Assembly (NCBI RefSeq): GCF_002890895.1
Contig: NZ_POUL01000015.1
Span: 1 to 64,000, forward strand
From: Stutzerimonas stutzeri
GTDB taxonomy: Bacteria > Pseudomonadota > Gammaproteobacteria > Pseudomonadales > Pseudomonadaceae
DNA: 64,000 bases
Direction of reading: 5' to 3'
Below, piece by piece: positions 45,379 to 57,108 of this stretch (positions are counted from its first letter, which is position 1; the number at the start of each line of letters is the position of its first letter). The translations under genes were made by a program, and so were the position numbers. Below the pieces are notes generated by a model. The model saw only the letters and a list, made by a program, of their open reading frames with translations. It was not told where the DNA came from and did no database searches.

Positions 45379-45674
45379 AGCTGAGACCTGAATAGCGGAC
45401 AGCTTGACGCTGCCTTGCTGGCGTTTGCCGAGCGATAGGGTGAAAGCCGGCTCCACCTTTATCCGCGCGCGCGCGCAAAACCTCCCAGTAGGGTGTGCGA
45501 CTTCACACTTCCATCACTCCACGCCGCCGCTTTTGACCTTTGCAAGGTTAGAGAAAGGTAGCGCGAATCCAATAGCGCCCTGAGCGGTGCATCAACGCGA
45601 TTATTCGCGGCCAGACTCAGGCGCTGACCGTGCAAGTGGCCTGCGCTCATCTTCAAAGCCAGAAAGGATTTACC
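45379..45674. other. Intergenic region with short palindromes
   Basis: 296 bp before the PilJ-like gene. Contains a CG dinucleotide run (about 45464-45475), GTGTG...CACAC near 45493-45508 and ACCTTTGCAAGGT (45536-45548). None matches a regulator I can name. The promoter of the PilJ-like gene should be here. Confidence 0.35.
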
Positions 45675-46451
45675 GTGTTGATCAAGAAATCTCTGCGCGC
45701 GCTGCTATTGGGTTGCAGTCTGCTGAGTGCGACGTGCTGGGCGGATATAGCACCTTTGGAAATCATGAACATGGCCGGTCTGCAGCGCAGCCTGGGGCAG
45801 ATCGTCGCCAAGGATTACCTCATGATCGGAGCCGGCGTGAAAGTGGACGAAGCCACTAAACAACGTGCCGCAAGCCTGGCCTTGTTCGAAGATCACCATG
45901 CCCAGCTCAAGGCAGCTGCGCCGAGTGACGCCATTCGCGTTGCGTTGAACGACGTGGAGCGCACCTGGGCCGATTACCGCGCTCTGGCGGCCAGTACGCC
46001 GGACAAGGCCCAGGCTCCGCTCGTACTGGCGAAGGCCGAAGAGCTGGTTCGCCAGACGCAGCAAGTCACCGACCTGTTCGAACAACACAATGGCGACGTC
46101 GCCTCGCATTCAATCAACCGCAGTGGTTGGAACCGCGTACTGACGCAGCGCACCGCCATGTTCTACATGGCCCGTGCCTGGGGAGTGCAGGACCCGGCCC
46201 TGGAAAAAGACTTTGCTACTTCGGTGGAGGAGTTCGGCGCCATCATGGCCGAGCTGCAAGCCAGCGACGCACCTAACCAGGAAATCGCTGAAGCCCTGCG
46301 CAAGACAGACGCCCGTTGGAAGTTCGCGAGCAAGGCCTTCACCTCCAAGCAGTTCGTGCCCACCATCGTCGCTGTGAATGCTGAGTCGATGTTCCGTCAG
46401 CTCAACGAGATGACCCGCCTCTACGCCGGCTTGCACGACGACCGACTGTAA
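45675..46451 (+). CDS. Stand-alone periplasmic PilJ-type sensor domain protein
   Basis: Protein of 258 residues from GTG 45675, with AAAGGA seven bases upstream. Signal peptide LRALLLGCSLLSATCWA. The mature protein has two PilJ-type N-terminal modules, each with a P-box-like motif: MNMAGLQRSLGQIVAKD (about 32-48) and NRSGWNRVLTQRTAMFYM (about 150-168). There is no transmembrane helix after the signal peptide and no HAMP, kinase or MCP output domain. It may be a periplasmic nitrate/nitrite-like ligand binder that works with a membrane partner; that is inference. Confidence 0.8.
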   Translation: MLIKKSLRALLLGCSLLSATCWADIAPLEIMNMAGLQRSLGQIVAKDYLMIGAGVKVDEATKQRAASLALFEDHHAQLKAAAPSDAIRVALNDVERTWADYRALAASTPDKAQAPLVLAKAEELVRQTQQVTDLFEQHNGDVASHSINRSGWNRVLTQRTAMFYMARAWGVQDPALEKDFATSVEEFGAIMAELQASDAPNQEIAEALRKTDARWKFASKAFTSKQFVPTIVAVNAESMFRQLNEMTRLYAGLHDDRL

Positions 46452-46625
46452 CCACGCGCTCGTGCATCTATCGGACAGGTGTACGGGCTCTCAAGCAGTT
46501 CAAACAAGCGATGTTGCCTTGGTACGTATTGCTGATCTCGTCGCCGGTCATCGTCGATCCCAGGTATGAGTTCGACAGTGACGCTGCGAGTGGCTCGGAA
46601 TTCGCCAGCCGCAGCAGCGTGCTGC

Positions 46626-46659
46626 ATCCGGCTGGCGTGGCATCACGCTAGCCGGATGT
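46626..46659. terminator. Hairpin between convergent PilJ-like and DUF2855 genes
   Basis: CATCCGGCT (46626-46634) and AGCCGGATG (46651-46659) with inner GCGT/ACGC pairs and one mismatch. It is 2 bp from the stop of the minus-strand DUF2855 gene, so it may serve both directions. Confidence 0.5.
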
Positions 46660-46661
46660 GC

Positions 46662-47765
46662 TCAGTCGAGGACCACAGCGTGGCCTTCCAACGGGTTGAT
46701 ATCGCCTTTGATCAGGGCTTCGGCAAGCGTTTGTGCCGCTTCGAGACCGGCGTGTTCGTTGACCTGCATCCAGGGCTGCTGCGCATCGCTTACCCGGGCA
46801 ATAAACGCCAGCTGTGCCTCGTTGAAGCGACGGGTCACCTCGGCGGCGCCCCAGTCAGCGTTGCGCTTCTTGATCTGATAGGGCGCGAAATAGGGCTGTG
46901 GTTGCGGGCCGGCCAGCGCCTGATCAGGCTCGCTGTATTCATGGTTCTGGGCTGAGCCGGCGTAGCAGTCGTACACCAGAGCGTCTTTGAAATGGCTATG
47001 GATCTGCTGGCGAAGACTGGCGCTGCCGGAAAAGTCGACGTAGAGGGTGGGCACGCCGGGGTCCAGCGAAGCGAGCTGGTCGTAGCCAACGGCTTGGCGA
47101 TAGCAGCCCAGCTGCTGCACGAAGCGGGTATTGCCCGAGGATGTCAGGCCAATGACTTGCACGGCCGGGTTGTCCTGCAGGCAGAACGCGGTGCCATACG
47201 CCGTCTTGCTTGAAGCGCTGGACATCACGATCTGACGCGCACCAAAAAAGGCGTTGTCGTCGAGGAAGTCGGCCAGCATGAACGACGTGATGAACAGCGG
47301 GCGCAACAGCATCTGGTAGTTTTCGCTCTCTGCGCGATACGCGTCGTCGCTGCTGATGCGCTGGTACTGATTGTAAGCAGAGGTCAGTTCGAGCCGGTGT
47401 TCGGCGCCGTCATAGAAGCCCCGATCAGTGACCCGCACCGGCTGCATGACCAGATGGCTGGCGATTGGCCAGAAGCCATAGAAGCGCTCGCCCTTCGCCA
47501 AGCCTTCGGCAGTGCTCTCCACGACCTCGGCGAAGCCCCAGGCCGGCATGTGAAACCACTCGGCATCGCCAGTCGGAAAGAAGTCCCAGTAACGCAGGTG
47601 AGGGGTTTCGCCAAAGGCTGCATAGGTGACGTTATTGGTGGTCAGCGCCAGTCGGCTGATCCGCAGCAGGGCTTCGCCGGGTTTCAGCTCCGGCATCGGC
47701 TCGGTCTGTATGCGGCTCTGCTCCATGTCTTTCTTGTTGTTTTGCAACTGGCGAATGACGCTCAT
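46662..47765 (-). CDS. DUF2855 family protein (MDR-like fold)
   Basis: Protein of 367 residues from ATG 47765, supported by AAGGTG upstream; an alternative ATG is at 47798. LTTNNVTYAAFGETPHLRYWDFFP is the DUF2855 hallmark, followed by WGFAEVVEST and VMSSASSKTAYGTAF. The layout resembles quinone oxidoreductase-type medium-chain reductases with a degenerate cofactor site. Divergent from a TetR regulator 73 bp away; such pairs usually mean the regulator controls the enzyme in response to its substrate. Substrate unknown. Confidence 0.85.
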   Translation of the reverse strand: MSVIRQLQNNKKDMEQSRIQTEPMPELKPGEALLRISRLALTTNNVTYAAFGETPHLRYWDFFPTGDAEWFHMPAWGFAEVVESTAEGLAKGERFYGFWPIASHLVMQPVRVTDRGFYDGAEHRLELTSAYNQYQRISSDDAYRAESENYQMLLRPLFITSFMLADFLDDNAFFGARQIVMSSASSKTAYGTAFCLQDNPAVQVIGLTSSGNTRFVQQLGCYRQAVGYDQLASLDPGVPTLYVDFSGSASLRQQIHSHFKDALVYDCYAGSAQNHEYSEPDQALAGPQPQPYFAPYQIKKRNADWGAAEVTRRFNEAQLAFIARVSDAQQPWMQVNEHAGLEAAQTLAEALIKGDINPLEGHAVVLD

Positions 47766-47838
47766 CAATGGCACCTTGAGTTCGTAAATGGACGGCATTG
47801 ACTGTAGCCCTTTCGTTTAACCGCCGGGTTCGGATTCC

Positions 47839-48480
47839 ATGAAGACACCATCGCCGAGCGCCAAGCCGCTCAAACGGCCTACCCAGGAGCGGGCCAAGGT
47901 CACCGTTCAGGCGATTTTCGACAGCTATGTTCGGATATGGCAGCGCGATGGCTGGTCTCGATTGACGACTCGCGCGGTCGCTCTGGAAGCCGGCGTGGCC
48001 ATTGGAACCCTGTACGACTACTTCCCCAGCAAGCACGCGTTGCACTCGGGCTATGTGCGCTATTGCGTCGAGCAGATGCTCGAGACCATCGATGCGCAAG
48101 CGGTAGCGCCCATGGCGCTTGCCTGGCCCGAGCGAATTCGGCGGCTGGTACGTACACTGGCCGGCGTCGAGCCACAGCTGCCCTGGTTTCACCCGGACAT
48201 GCTTGAATTGGAAACCCTGGTGGCCGAGCCCAAGCATCAGCGCCGGGTTTATGAGGACTTATTGGGCGCTTGGCACCGAGTCATCGACGCCGCGACCGAC
48301 CTGCCGTTGCGCCCTTCGGCTGCGGCCCTGGAAGCGCTTCATCTTTCGGTATGGGGCGGACGTCGCTACGCGATGCTGGTGCAGCTCGAAGCGGATCGAA
48401 TGACCGAGTGGGCTGAGTGCATGGAGCAGCTGTGCCTACGCACGCTTGAGGGCTCGCGCGGCTCAGTTGGTCATGACTGA
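47839..48480 (+). CDS. TetR/AcrR-family transcriptional regulator
   Basis: Protein of 213 residues. The HTH is WSRLTTRAVALEAGVAIGTLYDYFPSKHAL (shown in parts: TTRAVALEAGVAIGTLYDYF), placed after an N-terminal basic stretch that begins KPLKRPTQERAKVTVQAIFD. The C-terminal ligand domain is not diagnostic. Divergent from the DUF2855 gene, which is its likely target. The intergenic region (47766-47838) is only 73 bp, so operator and both promoters must overlap. Confidence 0.9.
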   Translation: MKTPSPSAKPLKRPTQERAKVTVQAIFDSYVRIWQRDGWSRLTTRAVALEAGVAIGTLYDYFPSKHALHSGYVRYCVEQMLETIDAQAVAPMALAWPERIRRLVRTLAGVEPQLPWFHPDMLELETLVAEPKHQRRVYEDLLGAWHRVIDAATDLPLRPSAAALEALHLSVWGGRRYAMLVQLEADRMTEWAECMEQLCLRTLEGSRGSVGHD

Positions 48481-48486
48481 CAGTGG

Positions 48487-48705
48487 CTATGACGTTTGCT
48501 GTGGCTCGATCCCAAACCTGGGCCAAAGCAAGTGTGATTGCCCTTGAGCAAGCGATGCACCACGTTCACGGCATTGCTCGATGCTCATGCAGCCAGCGCT
48601 GGGTACGTCGCGCACGGTCGCGAATTCCAGACTCAGCGAGTCTTCTGCAGGCCTGAAGGCAGCAGCGCAGGCACGATGACGTTCGCTTGGAATCACTGCT
48701 CTCAT
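48487..48705 (-). pseudogene. Decayed TrmH-type methyltransferase copy
   Basis: Translation shows remnants aligning with the intact protein at 43283-43771: VIPSERHRACAAAFRPAEDSLS resembles LPEYTHPDRALYIFGAEDGSLS, and VRDVPSAGCMSI resembles VVYIPTNGCMNL. After the latter the frame shifts: VNVVHRLLKGNHT-type residues (about 48533-48569) match VNVVLYDRLAKGNNT with two codons lost, followed by GPGLG for GPGFG. The N-terminal SAM-site half is missing. The nucleotide match is also visible around TTGCCCTTG-CAAGCG. It is a fragment without start or intact frame, lying just after the TetR gene. Confidence 0.7.
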
Positions 48706-48717
48706 CCAAACGAATCA

Positions 48718-48753
48718 GGGCCGCAGCAGTACCCGAAGATACCGCCGCGGCCC
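48718..48753 (-). terminator. Hairpin after the exported coiled-coil protein gene
   Basis: GGGCCGC...GCGGCCC outer arms plus GC/GC and GTA/TAC inner pairs, separated by single A-C mismatches. It lies 18 bp beyond the stop of the minus-strand gene. Confidence 0.5.
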
Positions 48754-48771
48754 CGATGAGCGAGAGGCTGA

Positions 48772-49542
48772 TTAGCCCTTGGTTGGCGTGGTCAGGTTCT
48801 GCAGGATGTCAGCCAAGGTCGACACGTTGTCGTGGATGACCACGTGGAAACGGTCGGACTCGAGATAGCTGCGCCAGTCGGCATCGGACATCATCAGAGG
48901 TTGATCAATGTCCTTCGACAGCTTCTCCAGGCGATCTCGCGCCTGCTTGAACTGCTTCGGATCGGCTGTCCAGCCATAGTTATTACCCGCTCGCTCCATG
49001 GAGTTGAGCAGATCATTGGTGGTCTCGCGCAGGTCGCGCAGCTGCTCCAGCACGTTATTGCCGGTCAGCACCTGAATGCCCTTGGTTTGCCAGTTCTCAG
49101 CGAGAATGCTGGAGACCTGCTCAAGGTGAGCGCCCAGGCTCTTGACCTGCTTGGTGACCGTCACGCTGTACTCTGGGCCACCCATCCAGTCCAGCCATTC
49201 CTGGTCCGTGGCTTCCGCTTTTTCGTCCAGCACAGTTTCCATCTGCTGTAGCTGTTCTTCGATTTTCGAAAGCCGCTTTTCCTGCTGCTCCCAGTTGCCC
49301 AGGCCCAGACCTTCTTCTGCCATAAGCAGCGCGCCAACGAAGTCAACCGCGGTTTCGCGGACATCATCCACCGCATCTACCACGTTATGACCGACGGAGA
49401 TGGTTTGCATACCAGCGCCGGCCTTTTGGCCTGCTTGAGCCGTCTGGTTTGCCTGCTGGGCGACCGCCGCGGTGGGCAGTCCCATGGCGAGGGATGCGGC
49501 CAATACTGCTGCCGATAGGGAAGTCGATTGCTTGAAGTTCAT
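48772..49542 (-). CDS. Exported helical protein of unknown function
   Basis: Protein of 256 residues with a clear signal peptide (LSAAVLAASLAMGLPTAAVAQQ, cleavage after AVA). The mature part is Gln/Ala-rich at first, then predicted helical: a coiled-coil stretch EKRLSKIEEQLQQMETVLDEK (about 107-127) and EQLRDLRETTNDLLNSM (about 165-181). No cysteines in the mature chain, no membrane helix. GGAGGAG precedes the ATG. I do not recognise a family; a periplasmic or secreted helical-bundle protein. Confidence 0.75.
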   Translation of the reverse strand: MNFKQSTSLSAAVLAASLAMGLPTAAVAQQANQTAQAGQKAGAGMQTISVGHNVVDAVDDVRETAVDFVGALLMAEEGLGLGNWEQQEKRLSKIEEQLQQMETVLDEKAEATDQEWLDWMGGPEYSVTVTKQVKSLGAHLEQVSSILAENWQTKGIQVLTGNNVLEQLRDLRETTNDLLNSMERAGNNYGWTADPKQFKQARDRLEKLSKDIDQPLMMSDADWRSYLESDRFHVVIHDNVSTLADILQNLTTPTKG

Positions 49543-49946
49543 CTATGTCTCCTCCGCTTGCGATTTCGGGGAAACGAACTGCATTTCGCTTGAAACTATC
49601 CAGCTCGCTTACAAGTTTGGGCGTGCGGTGGACTTGGGAGTTCCTCAAAAAGCTCGTCGATCTACCCGCCGGTCGTTTCATCTTGCATGCGGGCATTGTT
49701 CGACCGCTTGCGCGCCCATCCAAGCGTCGATGAGGAATCTGCTGTTTTGCATCAGCGGTGTTTCGGATGCTTACAAGCGGCTACGGGGAGAGGCCTGCTG
49801 TCGACATTTGTTGACGCTCGCCAGGCTAAAGTCTTCATGCTGCTGGCTGCCGTCATCGACAGCGTCACGCCCGGCGCGACGCCGGTTTCAACTGGCGATA
49901 TGATGCGCGCCCGCCAACGCTCCACGCCTACCTCATCCAGGTCATC
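49543..49946. other. Intergenic region between exported protein and methyltransferase
   Basis: About 404 bp between divergent genes. No conserved reading frame or RNA was recognised; it should contain both promoters. Short frames here lack ribosome sites. Confidence 0.45.
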
Positions 49947-50690
49947 ATGCCCGGCACCGCCATCTATACCGACCTGTCGGATTACTACGATCTCATGTGC
50001 GCCGATATCGACTACCGTGCGCAAAGCCACTGTGTCCAGCGTCTGCAAAAGCTGCTCGGCAATGGCGGCAGCCGGCACCTGGATCTCGCCTGTGGCACCG
50101 GTCCTCATGTGCGGTATTTCATCGACGCGGGATTTGAAAGCGCCGGGCTCGACATCAACCAGCCGATGCTGGACAGGGCAACTATTCGCTGTCCGGAAGC
50201 TCGCTTCTCCCGGCAAGACATGTGTGGCTTCGCAGTCAGCCAGCCGGTCGATCTGATCACCTGCTTCCTGTATTCCATCCACTACAGCGGCCAACTCGCA
50301 CGATTGAAGGCCTGCATTGCCAGCGTGCACGACGCATTGACGACCGGTGGGCTGTTCTGCTTCAACGCCGTCGACAAACATGCCATCGACAATGATTCAT
50401 TCGTATCGCACGACGCGAGTCACCCCGATGGCATATTCAACTTCAGCTCTGGCTGGTACTACCCGGGCACGGGTGATCAGCAACTGTTGAGGCTGCGAAT
50501 TCAAAAACAGACAGCAGGGCACAGTCAGCGATGGAACGACGAACATCCCATGGTGGCAGTAGGTTTCGCCGAATTGAGCGAGCTGTTGCGACCGTACTTC
50601 GAGGTCAACGTCCTTGAGCACGATTACGAAAAGATCCTGCCCTGGAACGGGACGTCCGGGAACGCAATCTTTGCTTGTGTGAAGTTGTGA
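49947..50690 (+). CDS. Class I SAM-dependent methyltransferase
   Basis: Protein of 247 residues. SAM motif I is HLDLACGTGPHVRYFIDAGF (about 45-64), with the acidic residue of motif II in SAGLDINQPMLD, and motif IV in DLITCFLYSIHYS. The opening YTDLSDYYDLMCADIDY is typical of small-molecule methyltransferases of this group. Substrate unknown. Cytoplasmic. Start ATG 49947 has only a weak AGGTC-like site upstream. Confidence 0.88.
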   Translation: MPGTAIYTDLSDYYDLMCADIDYRAQSHCVQRLQKLLGNGGSRHLDLACGTGPHVRYFIDAGFESAGLDINQPMLDRATIRCPEARFSRQDMCGFAVSQPVDLITCFLYSIHYSGQLARLKACIASVHDALTTGGLFCFNAVDKHAIDNDSFVSHDASHPDGIFNFSSGWYYPGTGDQQLLRLRIQKQTAGHSQRWNDEHPMVAVGFAELSELLRPYFEVNVLEHDYEKILPWNGTSGNAIFACVKL

Positions 50691-50718
50691 GGCATGCGGC
50701 CGCGTGAGGAGTAGGCGG

Positions 50719-51414
50719 TCAATGCAGCCGATTGGCCGTCGAGGACGTCTGCGTCAGATGAAGTGCCTGTTGAGCCAGCTCATCGAGTAGCTGGTCGCGA
50801 CTTTTTTCCGCGTCGCTCATGGCTTGCGAGCCGTGTTGTTTGACCAGGTAGCTATGAATCTGGCGAACTTCCTGTGACTTGAAGATGGGCTCCAGGTCCT
50901 GCACTGCCACCAGGCCGCTGGACGCCTGGCTTCGGGTGTTCATGACGACCTGAGGGCCGCGAGCCGCCAATGGCTGAAAGCCCAGCGATTGAAAATACGG
51001 CACCTTGCTGGCCACGCACGCCACTTCCCCATGCGGATAGCGCGCCAGCATCGCTTCGACCATGGCGCGCCCTGTGCCCTGCCGGCGATGGCTGGCCTGC
51101 ACCGCCAGATAGAGCAACGCACAGGCATCGGGATCGTCCACGTAAGGCAGATACAGGGCAAAACCGAGCAGGCGTGCCGGGTCTTCGGCGTCCAGCGCCA
51201 TGATCAGCTCCGGCTTGCCGTTCTGTGCGCCGTCCATGCTGTCCAGGTAGCGGTGTACCTCGAAACCCACAACGTACTGATACAGCTGGTACAGCGGGTT
51301 GCTGGGCGCAAGCGATACAGGGCTGACGTCGCTGAGATAGTCCACCACCATCTGCAACAGCTGGCTCTCCATCGATTCCGGCGGTGGGGAATCCAGGTGC
51401 GCGAGGGTGAACAT
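50719..51414 (-). CDS. GNAT-family N-acetyltransferase
   Basis: Protein of 231 residues. The acetyl-CoA loop is AVQASHRRQGTGRAMVEAML (about 125-144) and the preceding strand ACALLYLAV; the C-terminal strand pair follows with GFQPLAARGPQVVM. An extra helical tail (about 175-231, rich in Gln and Leu) extends beyond the GNAT core. Acceptor substrate unknown. Convergent with the methyltransferase gene. Confidence 0.85.
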   Translation of the reverse strand: MFTLAHLDSPPPESMESQLLQMVVDYLSDVSPVSLAPSNPLYQLYQYVVGFEVHRYLDSMDGAQNGKPELIMALDAEDPARLLGFALYLPYVDDPDACALLYLAVQASHRRQGTGRAMVEAMLARYPHGEVACVASKVPYFQSLGFQPLAARGPQVVMNTRSQASSGLVAVQDLEPIFKSQEVRQIHSYLVKQHGSQAMSDAEKSRDQLLDELAQQALHLTQTSSTANRLH

Positions 51415-53955
<2,541 letters not shown>

Positions 53956-53961
53956 GCCTCG

Positions 53962-53985
53962 CGGCGGCGCCTCTGGGCGCCGCCG
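53962..53985 (+). terminator. Terminator hairpin after katG
   Basis: CGGCGGCGCC (53962-53971) and GGCGCCGCCG (53976-53985) form a perfect 10-bp stem with loop TCTG, 7 bp after the katG stop. Confidence 0.65.
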
Positions 53986-54158
53986 ACGCTTTCATGCACC
54001 GCGACGCAGAGCGGGCGGCCATAACGGTTGCCAGCGGCAAGCGGCTTCGTTTAATCCTTCCGGCGGTCCAGTGCTGGCCCGCCCATCATGTATCGACGGA
54101 AGCCTCAGCTGTTCGGCCGACGCTGCCGTAGCACCGATTCGACGCGCGTTCTGCGCAC

Positions 54159-54506
54159 TCAGGCAAACACGAAGTACTTGCGGACGGTCTCGACGACTTC
54201 CCAGGTGCCGGTCATGCCGGGTTCCACCACGAAGATGTCACCCGCCTTGAGGTGGATGGGCGCCATGCCGTCGGGCGTGATGATGCAGTAGCCTTCCTGG
54301 AAGTGGCAGTACTCCCATTTGACGTATTCGACGCGCCATTTGCCGGGCGTGCAGATCCAGGTCCCCATGATCTTGCTGCCGTCATCGGAGGTGTAGGCGT
54401 TGAGGTTGACGGTGTGCGGCTCGCCTTCGATTCGCTCCCATTTGCAGGCATCGACGACAGGCATGGGCTGGGTATCGCGCAGTACGGTGATCGGTGGGTT
54501 GGACAT
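54159..54506 (-). CDS. Cupin-domain protein (ureidoglycine aminohydrolase-type fold)
   Basis: Protein of 115 residues, a single beta-barrel. TWICTPGKWRVEYVKWEYCHFQEGYCIITPDG and then AGDIFVVEPGMTGTWEVVETVRKYFVF (quoted in parts: GDIFVVEPGMTGTWEV) match the small cupin_3/DUF861 group. The usual metal-binding His and Glu are only partly recognisable (E in VKWEYCHF and H in that block). Cytoplasmic, function unknown. Faces katG. Confidence 0.85.
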   Translation of the reverse strand: MSNPPITVLRDTQPMPVVDACKWERIEGEPHTVNLNAYTSDDGSKIMGTWICTPGKWRVEYVKWEYCHFQEGYCIITPDGMAPIHLKAGDIFVVEPGMTGTWEVVETVRKYFVFA

Positions 54507-54658
54507 GGGCGCTCCGGTTAAGACGTGATCGGGCGCTTACCATAGGGCGCTGCTGCCTTGGCCAATTGTCTGGGGTCGACGCCGGGATGCCCATCAGCGC
54601 AAGGAGCGCCCTTGAGCACGCGGTCGTCGTCCGCGAACGCTTAACCCAGTCTCAGCCG

Positions 54659-54687
54659 AGCGGGGCAGCCCCGAAGGGCTGGCCGCT
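54659..54687 (-). terminator. Hairpin after the dCache chemoreceptor
   Basis: AGCGG/CCGCT outer and AGCCC/GGGCT inner arms with a CGAA tetraloop, 8 bp beyond the minus-strand stop at 54695. Confidence 0.45.
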
Positions 54688-54694
54688 GCAAACG

Positions 54695-56662
54695 TTACTG
54701 CGTCCGGAAGCGCCCGACCAACTGCCGGAGTGCGCTGCTGAGTTGCCGCTGCTCCTGAGAGTAGCTTTCGACTTCCGAGGCCTGGCTCGACACCTGGGCA
54801 ACCGCGTCGCTGATGGCCACCACGTTGCGGTTGATGTCCTCGGTAACCAGATGCTGTTCCTCAGTGGCAGTGGCGACCTGGGTGGTCATGTCACGGATCA
54901 TCTGGACAGCATTCTCGATCTCTTCGAACGCTCCCATGACCTCACCGGACAGCTCGATGGCTTTGCTCGATTCGGTCAGGCTGCGATCCATGCTCGCGGT
55001 CACCTCGCTGATGCGGCTGACCAGCAGGTTGAGGATCTTGTTGATCTCGCCGGTTGAATCCTGGGTGCGCCTGGCCAGATTGCGCACCTCATCGGCCACC
55101 ACGGCGAAGCCGCGTCCTTGTTCGCCAGCACGTGCCGCTTCGATGGCCGCGTTGAGCGCCAGCAGGTTGGTCTGTTCGGCGATCTGCTGGATGCTCGACA
55201 GGATGGTGTTGATGCTCACCGTTTCGCGTTCGAGTTCTCGAATCACCTTGCTCGAACCCTGGATGCTGGCGCCAAGATCGTTCACCCCTGCGGTACTGCG
55301 GGCGATCACCTCCTTGCCAACGCGTGTCGCTTCCAGACCCTGTGCGGAGACTTCCGCCGTCCTGACGCAGTTGTGCGCCACCTCGTTGGCCGCCGAGGCC
55401 ATCTCGGTGACAGCGGTGACGATCTGCTCCACCGCGCTCGACTGGCGCTGCAGGCTGTCCGACATGGCGGTGGTGCGCTCGTTGGTCTGGCTCGAGACGC
55501 TGTCGATGCTGACGGCGTTGTCCTTAATGACGGTGATCATCGACTGCGTCGACTCGATGAACTGGTTGAACCACTTGGCCAGTTCGCCGGTTTCATCCCG
55601 GGCCAGCACGGGGAGGCGATGGGTCAGGTCACCCTCGCCCTGGGCAATCGTGCGCAGCCCGTCCTTGACCAGATTGATCGGGGTGACGATGCGGTTGGCA
55701 AATATGACCCCGGCGATACCGAACAGCACCACCAGCACTGCGCAGGCGACCAGCGTCATCCACGCCAGCCTGTGTGCGCCAGCCAGGATTTCGTCGACCT
55801 GCATGAAGCCGATGAACTTCCAGCCCAGAGTCGGCGAGGTGAAGACGTTGGCCAGATAGTCGACGCCATCGATGTTTACCTCGATCAGGCCGTTCTCAGT
55901 GTTGGCGATGTTCGCGACGTAATCGCCCGGCAGCTCGCTGAGCTTCTTGAAGTTGTTTTCGGGTTGGTGGCCGTCAACCAGCAAGGTTCCGCTGTTCTCG
56001 ACCAGCATGAAGAAACCGGTCTCGCCGAAGCGGGTTTTCTGGACCATGTCGGTCAGCGCCTTGAGCGACACGTCAGTCGCCACCACCCCGGCGAAGTTGC
56101 CGGCCTGGTCCTTGAAGGCTTTGATCACCGACACGTAGACGGCATCGTCCGGTTCCCAGTAATAGCCATCCAGGCGCGTCAGCTGGAAATTGGCGTCTTT
56201 GCCCAGGGTAAACCAGGGGCGCCCACGCGGGTCCCAGTCGCCGTAATCTCCGGTGCCCGGCCACTCCACGTAGCCGCCCTGGGCATCGCCCATGTAGACG
56301 TAACCGAAGTTCGGGTTGTTGTTACCGATACCCGAGAAGTAATCGAAGATCTGTTTCTCGCGACCCCCATTGGCCGTGGCGGTGGCGCCGGGTTTGCTGG
56401 GCGCCCCGAAGTAGGTGGTCAGCTCGCCAGCCTCGGTATCCCGGACGGCGGCAAAGTCGGCCATCGCCGACACGGTATGGCTGACCGAATCGAACAGGGT
56501 CACAAAGGTGTTGTTCACCAGCTGAACATCCAGGCTGCTGCTTTCCTGAAACTGGACCTTGGCCTCCTCGGTTACGTTGCGGATGGTGAACAGGGCCACG
56601 ACAAGGACGGGAACAAGCGTCGCGACCAGAAAGCTTGCTAGCAGTTTGTGTTTTATTTTCAT
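54695..56662 (-). CDS. Methyl-accepting chemotaxis protein with dCache ligand domain
   Basis: Membrane chemoreceptor of 655 residues. TM1 (about 7-27, [20 protein letters not shown]), a periplasmic domain of about 255 residues with dCache features ([43 protein letters not shown]), TM2 ([19 protein letters not shown]), HAMP, and a signalling domain with tip [20 protein letters not shown]. The Arg-x-x-Trp, Tyr and Asp in the distal module resemble the amino-acid binding motif of PctA-type receptors, so amino-acid taxis is plausible but unproven. Confidence 0.92.
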   Translation of the reverse strand: MKIKHKLLASFLVATLVPVLVVALFTIRNVTEEAKVQFQESSSLDVQLVNNTFVTLFDSVSHTVSAMADFAAVRDTEAGELTTYFGAPSKPGATATANGGREKQIFDYFSGIGNNNPNFGYVYMGDAQGGYVEWPGTGDYGDWDPRGRPWFTLGKDANFQLTRLDGYYWEPDDAVYVSVIKAFKDQAGNFAGVVATDVSLKALTDMVQKTRFGETGFFMLVENSGTLLVDGHQPENNFKKLSELPGDYVANIANTENGLIEVNIDGVDYLANVFTSPTLGWKFIGFMQVDEILAGAHRLAWMTLVACAVLVVLFGIAGVIFANRIVTPINLVKDGLRTIAQGEGDLTHRLPVLARDETGELAKWFNQFIESTQSMITVIKDNAVSIDSVSSQTNERTTAMSDSLQRQSSAVEQIVTAVTEMASAANEVAHNCVRTAEVSAQGLEATRVGKEVIARSTAGVNDLGASIQGSSKVIRELERETVSINTILSSIQQIAEQTNLLALNAAIEAARAGEQGRGFAVVADEVRNLARRTQDSTGEINKILNLLVSRISEVTASMDRSLTESSKAIELSGEVMGAFEEIENAVQMIRDMTTQVATATEEQHLVTEDINRNVVAISDAVAQVSSQASEVESYSQEQRQLSSALRQLVGRFRTQ

Positions 56663-57108
56663 TGTTCAACGGCCTCTGGCCAGTTCATCAAGACGTCCAC
56701 GCCGACCTGCGCTTCGTTCTGCGGGGAACCCTCGCGCAATCCAGTGCGCTTCGCGGCCGCGAAGCGCCCGATTCCTCAATCGAATCGATCGCTGGCGAGT
56801 CGCGGCCGGCAAGACGTTATCGGCACGGGTCTGTCAAGCCTTGAGGTGGCCCAGTATTTTTCCGACCAATGCACTTTATGGCGCAAGGACGGGGCTTACA
56901 GGGACACCGGGTGTTTCGATGCACGTCACCTCACGGGCGATCAGCCACGCGCCGTTGGCAGTTCGCCAGGGGCGGTATCGGTCTGTGAAGTGTTTACTCG
57001 CTGCCTTCGCTGTTAAGCCTGACGCGCTTCGGCGCTTATCTCGCGGCTGATCCGCGGCCGCAGCGACTTAAAGGAGGCTCCCGGCGCTTATGGCGTCTCC
57101 CTTGCGAT
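56663..57108. other. Gene-poor stretch between chemoreceptor and EamA transporter
   Basis: About 446 bp. No frame with a ribosome site or recognisable domain; the overlapping short frames are GC-rich artefacts. It should hold the chemoreceptor promoter near 56663-56800. No RNA gene was recognised. Confidence 0.5.

Noticed and set aside
45464-45475. CG dinucleotide run as possible Z-DNA or phase-variable tract
   Set aside because: Only about six units and not inside a gene; common by chance at this GC content.
56663-57108. Short frames in the 446-bp gap before the EamA transporter as possible small genes
   Set aside because: None has a ribosome site or hydrophobic pattern; they look like chance frames in GC-rich DNA.
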